This document shows, one piece after another, positions 22,800-29,794 of a stretch of DNA of 29,794 nt; positions within the stretch are counted from its first letter, which is position 1; each line of letters opens with the position of its first letter. Location of the stretch: contig NAOQ01000387.1 in the NCBI GenBank assembly GCA_002751075.1, forward strand, positions 41,130 through 70,923, given 5' to 3'. Source of the DNA: Ichthyophonus hoferi (taxonomy: Eukaryota; Opisthokonta; Ichthyosporea; Ichthyophonida; Ichthyophonidae). A program made the translations under genes and the position numbers. The notes beneath the pieces are model-generated. The model saw only the letters and a program-made list of their open reading frames with translations. It did no database searches and was not told the DNA's origin.

Positions 22800-24320
22800 T
22801 AAATAAATATAAAAACTATTAAAACTACTAAAACATACACATTCTATTTCCGTTCATTTATTTACTGTTGCAATGCAATAGAAATAATAGTAGACCATCG
22901 ATCGGGGTGTGGCTGGCTCATAACGCACCGCATCAATGCTCACTTTCTCTTATATACATGACATGACCGAGTCGGGCCATTCAATAATTTGGAATCAGTT
23001 TTACATAAAGATTAACCAATGGTATCAACCCATGAACTAGTCGCCCATTGTGCTTCGTTTTCAGTAGTAGACCAATAAAGCTTATTAAAAGGAAAGAAAA
23101 GAAACAAAGACGCTAACGTATATTTTACTTAAAATTAAAGCATATAACTGTTTTAAAGTATAGCCGTATGTGATTTTTAGTGGGCTCACGAAGTCCAAAT
23201 GTTCCCGTTCGTTCGTTTGATTTTTTGGCGGAATCCCTCATCCCAAAATAATTCCCTCAAACTTTGTAACTACGTCATTTTGACGTTTACTCAATCAAGT
23301 ATCGCATGGTAAATTGTGGCAGAAGTGGATCTGAATTAATCTGGTTATAAACATGTACAGTACATGACTATTTGCCTACAGCTTGTCTCTTTTTCTTATG
23401 TGCATATACTTCAAAAAAAAAAATTTTCAATTTTTTTTTAATTGCTCTGAATTGAAATATATAGATTATTTTTAAGTTTTGTTTTTTTTTTGCAATTGTT
23501 ATATATCTAAAACTAATGGCCACGTTTGCTTAATCAGCTTTCCCATCAAAATAATAGATCAGCTATTTTATTGGCCACTTTGATTAATTTTAGGTAGGCA
23601 GGGACATGTCATTCGCCAAATATCAATATCAGGATTAACTGTGACTACCTTATTCCAAAGGACCAAGACTTAAAGATATTAGAATTAGTATTTGTCCTTT
23701 ATTAAAGCTAATTGGTTTGCACCAGTACTATGTAATAGGTTGGAGACACTAATCGAATTCCTAATGAATAGTGACAAGCTAATGACTGTTTATTTATTAT
23801 ATATGTATTGGTCTGTATTCTAGGCAAGTAACGTGACAGAATACTATTCACCAACTATGGACTACTGGCCTTTGAGAGGCTTGAGTTTTATCTCTCAGGA
23901 CTAAATAGATAGGATATTAGGCGTTTACACGTTATCTGGTAATAACTTTTGACATAGAGCACTTTGGTGTGAAGTTGAAATTAACATATTTTATCATTCA
24001 TAGTTACCTCGGTACGTTTTCATAAACTAAAAAGTAAACTGCAGCCTTTATGCTCAAGAGTCAAGGCCTAGCACAAACGTCCCAGCACAAACGTGTATTC
24101 ACATAGTTAAGACAGGACATTCATCAAAGAATGTTAGAAAACCTTCAAGTCACTCCTAATCCTGTCGTAAGAAAGAAGTCTTAGATAGTCAGAGTGTGGC
24201 CTGCTGGAAATAATAACAACGTTATTCAGGCCAGGATTTCTTTAATGAAGGTACGATCATATCTCATTCTATTTCATTTAGTACTGTTACATATGGTAAT
24301 GATAGTAGGATATAATTAGA
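22800..24320. other. Upstream region of L6 and gene-poor spacer
   Basis: Just before the L6 start the plus strand has GCGGCCAATAAATAAAT. An A/T homopolymer cluster lies at 23412-23500. Exact tandem AGCACAAACGT units occur near 24070-24095. No supported gene. Confidence 0.4.
23272..23286. promoter_or_regulatory. CRE-like palindrome
   Basis: ACGTCA-TTT-TGACGT is a perfect inverted pair of bZIP/CREB half sites about 470 bases upstream of the L6 start. A GGCGGAA box lies at about 23227. Function is inferred from motif resemblance only. Confidence 0.3.
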
Positions 24321-24503
24321 TTAATGAATCTGTGGGATAAAGCCATAAACTATTGCTTTTAACACCCTCATATTCTCCCTTGTAGATATCATGCCAGCTG
24401 GAAACTGACCTACTACATATGAGAAGCTTCCCCAAGCAAACACCTGGATTCCTTTAGTTATTCTTTTATCATAGTAATATATATATATCTGTATACAAGC
24501 CAT
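24321..24503 (-). CDS. Unrecognised coding-like fragment
   Basis: The minus-strand frame is coding-like over its last 45 residues (KGIQVFAWGSFSYVVGQFPA, then MISTRENMRVLKAIVYGF) and ends at a stop at 24321-24323. The first residues are an AT-repeat artefact. No domain is recognised. It may be the remnant of a repeat element or an isolated exon. Confidence 0.25.
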   Translation of the reverse strand: MACIQIYIYYYDKRITKGIQVFAWGSFSYVVGQFPAGMISTRENMRVLKAIVYGFIPQIH

Positions 24504-25249
24504 GCTTTAGGCTCGAACTGTTGCTATAATAATAAGTATTCCTGATAAAGCGTTGACTAACTAGTAGCATACATTGAAAATTGCAGATACTGGGGTAAAA
24601 AAGTAGTTGGGGCTAACCCATCAATGAACAAGTTGATATAAAAGGAGTGGAGGCAACATGGTTTTGATGTGAGGGAAGCCAAGGTGGTTAATGCTGTCAA
24701 TGAACAGTTTGATATGTAAAATCACACATAAATTTGTATTTCAATTTTTGTTGGACCATATTTTTTTTGGATTTGTATCCTCTGCTCACGCATATCATTT
24801 TATTTTCTCATTTTCTCATTATTTTCCCGAATACCTGAATAACCACACCAATTATTTTGTTTTCTGGTCTGCATATACTTTCAGTCGCCACATGTTTTGT
24901 ACTACTTTTATTGCCAAGTTGGAAATAATGCACTATTAACAAAGAGAGAATGCATTATTTACTACAGTTGATGACGTGTTTTAAACTGAACTCTTATTAA
25001 CTATTATGCATCATAAAGTACCTCAAACATTAGTACTACTGAGTAGAGAAAGTAATTCCAACAATAGAGGCACTACTTTCCGCTATGCATATAGCTGTGT
25101 GCATATTATTTCTGTGTCACAGGGTACCAAATTTTTTATATTTCTGCCTATAAGTTTAGTTTCATTATTGTATTTGCATGTATTCAAATATCTGTGAGCT
25201 TTAGATGGATACTTTTATATAATGCTAGCTATTATGTTATGTAAGCTTA

Positions 25250-27720
25250 AAATACAGTGTTAGAGTCAATGCCCTCTGTTTCAGATATATGTCCGTTACT
25301 AATTGAGTCTATAGGAGGAGAATATTATGATAAATTAATAAATGACCATCTCATTCTTTATATGAGTCCAGCTGATATGGCGCAGATAATCTAATTAGGC
25401 AATTCAAGATTATCCAATCTGTTACACATTGTACTAAAATATCTGCACAACCAGTGGGATTCAGTGCTATATCTGTGGTTATTCATTATGAGGTTCAATC
25501 TGTATATTGCATATCCATTACCATCTATGGCAGTTGATGACCTGACCAACTTGTAATGGGCTTACAGGGACATCCTACACCTCATATCAACTACTCAAAC
25601 AAGCACACCTTGTGCATGAATGAGTTCAGTTTTGAATATTACATCCAGTCAGCTGTGTTCCAATTTATTGACATTAATGCCCTTGACAATTTGAATTTTT
25701 TCTGGACACCTGGGAGCATATTGTTCCAAATCTATGGAAACCAGATTCACGGCTCCTGATTAGGGCTAATATTATATTTCAGCAGTTGGCGTCATGTAGT
25801 CATTTCCTCCAGGCCCATATAATATACAAAATGGCCACTGATGCCATCTACAAAATCCTAGTCTATCAAACCTGGGTCTTAAATTTGGTTTCCAGTCCCT
25901 ACATGAAAAAAGTTTTGTTCACCCAACTTCTGGGCTCTTTACAACCTTTGAAAGTCATTATCAAGTGCAAAGGACCCTAGAGGCAGGTTTGAGATGTCTT
26001 GAGTGCTCTTCCAGCTGCGGCAGTATCTCGAAAAACATTAGTTTGTTTTACTTGCAACAAGTTGGCTTACAGGAATTATGAATGCTCCTTGATTAACAGG
26101 CTTAGAATTGCGGGGAATGCTGCTGAAAGTCATCCCACTGGAAAAAACAAAAAAACACGAGCACCTCTTCTGTAAGTATTACCTTTCTTTCAAATTCTGT
26201 AGCACACACAGCAGTCAGAGCAAAGATTTCAAGACTTCATCATTAGCCAACATAGCAGTGGCAACAGTTACCTTGCAAGATGAATCAGAGTAAGAGCTGA
26301 CAGACTACTTCAAGGTGGAGTCCAACAAAAATATTAGTTATCACTTCGCAGCAGCTATTGATGATTGATGGAGACCTGAAATATGTTGACCAGGACACCA
26401 TAGCTACCGCCCAGGAAGAGGAGGATATAGCCAAAGCAAACAAATATGAAAGAGAAGACCAGTAGAAAGAAAATCTGCTCCAGAAAGGCAATGTATACTG
26501 ATTGAAAGGGCTTGGGTTCTCATTGGTCAGTGGGTAATTTATACACCTGAAAATTAATTGCTTAGCCACTAACATTGACTAGTGTATTGAGAGAGACACA
26601 CGCAAAGATTGCTTAATGGGGTATCTATTAATGATAAATTCTATGACCTGGAATATTCACAAACATTGAGAATGCTTTTCAACGTGTATTTTGGAATGAT
26701 AATGTGCATTTTGTAGTTGAAGGAAGAAGTTCAGTGACTTCATTCTCTCAAATTTCAACCAGGTACTTTATGATTGAAATAAATAATGCTCTGTATGTAC
26801 CGGCCTGCACAGCCAGAATACTTTCCCAAGGAAAACTACATTGGAGGGGATGTAGATTTAGCTATGTTAGGCAGTGGTTGACTTTTTCCATGCTTACGGG
26901 GAAGAAGGAACTAATGACTAAATATCTGAATGGCACACAGTTACACAGTACTACCTGAATGCAAAACCATTAAAAAAAAATGGAATGGACTAGCATAGCA
27001 ACCATTAAGACTCTGCATTCACCACTGAAGCGTGTATAGGCCTGATGCATGGCAGACTTATGCATATGAGCACCACATTTATTCATAATATACTAGAAGG
27101 TACCCACTTCAAAGTTAAAAAGACTATGCAGTGTAACCTGGACGACAACATCTATGCAGTAACAAAATCCACCAAGGCATCCAAGAAGAGGAACCCAACA
27201 CTACAAAGAAATCAACTATTCTAAAAAGTCTTTGCAGATTAAACAGGATCTTACACAACAAGCCTTAGTGTCTTTCAATTTCTTTTGGTCATCCTGGACC
27301 AATGTTTAGACTATTTAATGCATTACTGTATGAAGACCAAGGCAGAGACCTTTGTATGTTTTTTTCACTTCCACAAGATGGTACCAGCACTCCATAATGT
27401 TGCACTTGTGCATCTGTTTAGTGAATTGTTTTTGTGCGGCAGGGGAGGGGAGAGGCAGATGACACGGCATTAGAGAGTATTTCTATGTAACCATACAATG
27501 ATCAAGAGGGTTTGGTTCTAGTAACAAACTCGGATTTAGAGTTTTACAAAATTAACACAATGTTGTTGTTACCAAAGCCCACAAACCTGCTGATTGGTTG
27601 GCAAAACAAATTGAAACTAAATTTGACGATGAGTCAGGGAGCTCCAGAAGATGCAGATGCTGTACTGGCTAATCAAAAACAGAGTCTAGGCAGCCCATGT
27701 AGGGTAAATTGAGTTGGCAC
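25250..27720 (+). mobile_element. Ty1/copia-like LTR retrotransposon fossil, broken
   Basis: Several separate stretches on the plus strand read as parts of a copia-type gag-pol in the normal order. A zinc-knuckle-like piece lies around 26041-26095. A stretch around 26760-26950 resembles the protease to gag-pre-integrase region. Integrase-like text lies around 27120-27540, including KTKAETF. No reverse transcriptase or RNase H region is recognised, and no pair of matching LTRs or primer-binding site was found, so both ends are estimates. The copy carries many breaks and looks old and inactive. Confidence 0.7.
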
Positions 27721-27818
27721 ATTGTACCAATCAGTTTGATTATTGTAACTTCAGTAACTTCTTATTTAGAGACACCCACTGACGTCCAGAAAAAGACAGT
27801 CCATCAATTAGTGATTAG

Positions 27819-28079
27819 TTTGAGAAATTCTCAAATTTGATTGCAATTCTGCCGGGTAATCATGTATTATTGTATGCTGGGTCTTTTCTACTAGTAGAAA
27901 TACTAGAATATGCTATTAAGAGAACAATTAAGTTGGATAGGATAATAGGAGAGATGCAGGGACTGGAACAACCTTTGGATCTAATTCCTGAAACAGCACG
28001 TGACATACTAGCCATTAAATATGCACCAATAATTACAAGATCAGGAAAACAACAACCCTACGGCTTTGTGGCAACTTAA
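27819..28079 (+). CDS. Unrecognised coding-like open frame
   Basis: An open frame of about 86 codons. It reads FEKFSNLIAILPGN, then VEILEYAIKRTIKLDRIIGE, and ends near RSGKQQPYGFVAT. The residue mix is protein-like and not explained by simple repeats. It lies just beyond the copia-like remnant but does not resemble copia parts that I know. It could be a piece of another repeat element or an exon of an unrecognised gene. Confidence 0.3.
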   Translation, partial: FEKFSNLIAILPGNHVLLYAGSFLLVEILEYAIKRTIKLDRIIGEMQGLEQPLDLIPETARDILAIKYAPIITRSGKQQPYGFVAT

Positions 28080-29019
28080 GAGTAACGTTCATGGAAACTA
28101 TGTACCAACCAGTTTGAAGGATTTTTTCCCCACCAATAACAATGTCAGCATTGCTTTCTCTAAGAGCCTCAACGCTGTCAAGCATCAATATGCCATAAAA
28201 ATGCTGGGAGTTTAAACTTTTCCAAGCAAAGCAGCAAGACATGAGGTCTTATTGAATTACAGGAAGGTGTTATGATTTAGTTAATGATAGTTGGTTTCAA
28301 CACATCAAGTTTGACAAATGTGATTGGTCCCCTCCACAACAGTGTCTCCACTGTAACATGAGGACCATTTCTAAGAGTTTAATATTAATTTCTTTAGGTT
28401 TTTCTGAGGCATTTCTTATTGTTTATTTATTTATTATCTATTTATAATTATGCAATAGCTGTGCACTCATTGCTAAACATAGTGTCACACATGATAAATT
28501 AATAGGTGTGACCACAACCACCTGCAAATAATTGATTTTGACCAATAATATGTATATTTATATTACCTTTCTTAACACTGGTGTCATGAGTGCTTAAAAT
28601 AAGATGTCTTTATTTGTAGTACCAGGGTCTACATAGAATAACCAATTAAAAGCCCTTATGCAGATAAAGCATGAGTATTAAAGATATTTTTCCGCAATGC
28701 AGAAAAGACCCATAATTCAAAATCAAGTTACACTAACTATATCAGAATTTAGTTAATAAAATGGTATGGTAAATTTCATACGGCCCGTAGTGTGGAATGT
28801 GCTAACTAGGATAGGCATAACATATTTCGGACAATATTTCTATCTCTGAGTAGCACATCTTGCATTTACATAGTGACTGGCTTAATAATAATTGCTCTGG
28901 TTATATTTGGATTAAGTATGTTTTTGAAGGTGATCGATCTAATTCAATACTGAGGAGTAAGAAACCACATTGGAAGCTACCTAACCCCACCCCATGCCAT
29001 TTCCTAAGTACATGGGTAA
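28080..29019. other. AT-rich stretch without a supported gene
   Basis: A minus-strand frame at 28033-28242 (ALRESNADIVIGGEKILQ) is moderately coding-like but overlaps the plus-strand open frame. Nothing else is recognised. Confidence 0.35.
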
Positions 29020-29385
29020 ATATATGAACATAGGTACCTTGTCAGGTTGAGTTCTGGTGAGCTACAAGAAATGCCACGCAGATATATTTACAATGGCACC
29101 CCATTATTCTCACCCTTACGTATTGTTTCTGTTGGTGTCAAGTATCCCGACCTCGTAAGGGAGCATGGTATTACTAAACAAAACAAGACCATAACTAAAC
29201 AGTTATGCCAGCAAGCAAACAGGACATCTAAGAAATGGGTTTTGGATGGATCTTCATTTATCAAGATTGCAGGACCAGCCAGTGGTCTTCCCAAGAATAC
29301 TCGGATTAAGTTAAATGTTAAAAGCAAGGTTCTGAATAGTGTTTTATTTTATGGTGCAATACAAGCACTGTTACAAGATCGCTAA
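29020..29385 (+). CDS. Unrecognised open frame of about 120 codons
   Basis: Open from 29020 to a TAA at 29383-29385; the first ATG is at 29071 and gives 104 residues. It contains PLRIVSVGVKYPDLVREHG, KKWVLDGSSFIKIAGPASGL and SVLFYGAIQALLQDR. The composition is balanced and the stretch is clearly less AT-rich than its surroundings, which favours real or formerly real coding sequence. A CTTGTCAG acceptor at about 29046 would make it a terminal exon. No family is recognised, and the setting next to repeat remnants makes a mobile-element origin possible. Confidence 0.4.
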   Translation: MYEHRYLVRLSSGELQEMPRRYIYNGTPLFSPLRIVSVGVKYPDLVREHGITKQNKTITKQLCQQANRTSKKWVLDGSSFIKIAGPASGLPKNTRIKLNVKSKVLNSVLFYGAIQALLQDR

Positions 29386-29794
29386 CCAATAGATGAGTAA
29401 ATAGATCTATTTGAAACCCAGATTCTGATATAGATCGATTTCTTTATTATTATAACCAGTACATCAACAATGAAATGAGTTAACACAATACCCAAATAAG
29501 GATATAATAGTATCTGATACATTTTTACATTCCTAATGGGTCTCTGTTGTCTTTAATAAATTATGTTAGTCGATAAGAATGACTGGTTCCAATTAGATTA
29601 TTTAATTGAAATGCGGGAGTTAACAAAAAATAACACACGCTTATAAACGGAGTATAATGGAAAGCAAAACTCGATAATAAAGCCCCGGAATTACTTCGCT
29701 CATACATTGAATTGATACTTGTGGCAAAACACAAAGTTCTCGTGAAGGATATATAAAACACCTTGCACTTTATTATTTACATGTATATATATTT
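29386..29794. other. AT-rich right edge
   Basis: No supported feature. The minus-strand frame at 29561-29761 has no recognisable content. Confidence 0.4.

Noticed and set aside
24504-29000. LTR pair around the copia-like fossil
   Set aside because: Candidate TGTT starts (for example near 25233) have no matching copy downstream by eye; a 19-base near-repeat at 24621 and 24697 is too short and too close.
1-29794. tRNA genes, rRNA, CRISPR arrays, bacterial operon signals
   Set aside because: No T-loop GGTTCRANNCC with a partner A-box, no rRNA text and no regularly spaced direct repeats were found; the gene structure is eukaryotic.

Overview
The window is AT-rich nuclear DNA from a non-model eukaryote. 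Coding sequence is split into small exons by short to medium spliceosomal introns (GT..AG, one with a TACTAAC-like branch point). Introns and spacers are full of TA, GA, GT and AAT/AAC simple repeats. I cannot name the species. Two genes argue against an ordinary animal: a nuclear gene for a bacterial-type (organellar) ribosomal protein L6, which as I recall is absent from mammalian mitoribosomes, and an OB-fold + CCCH + methyltransferase protein whose closest relatives, from memory, are in plants and algae. A protist or alga is most likely.

Layout. 1-4038: no confident gene, only a possible terminal exon at the left edge and a large diverged inverted repeat (about 1260-2660). 4039-6910 (-): a five-exon gene whose N-terminus matches ZC3H11A, the triple CCCH zinc finger mRNA-export factor. 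6911-9912: simple repeats and one speculative small gene. 9913-11179 (-): the C-terminal half of a Qc-SNARE of the syntaxin-8 type; its 5' part lies in or beyond a 440-base assembly gap (11567-12006). 13269-16627 (+): a seven-exon gene for a protein with two Cys/His fingers and an Arg/Asp/Tyr-rich tail. 18005-20746 (+): a four-exon gene joining an OB-fold, a CCCH finger and a class I methyltransferase domain. 22149-22799 (-): the intronless L6 gene. 22800-29794: mostly gene-poor, with an old, broken Ty1/copia-like retrotransposon (about 25250-27720) and three unrecognised coding-like stretches.

Function. Three of the five genes encode Cys/His-finger proteins likely to act on RNA in the nucleus (ZC3H11-like, the finger/RS-like protein, and the OB-CCCH-methyltransferase). 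The SNARE serves late endosome/vacuole fusion and L6 serves organelle translation. The SNARE and finger genes are divergent and may share a promoter region. The methyltransferase and L6 genes converge. All exon boundaries were assigned by reading splice signals and checking that reading phases agree; no transcript evidence was available.
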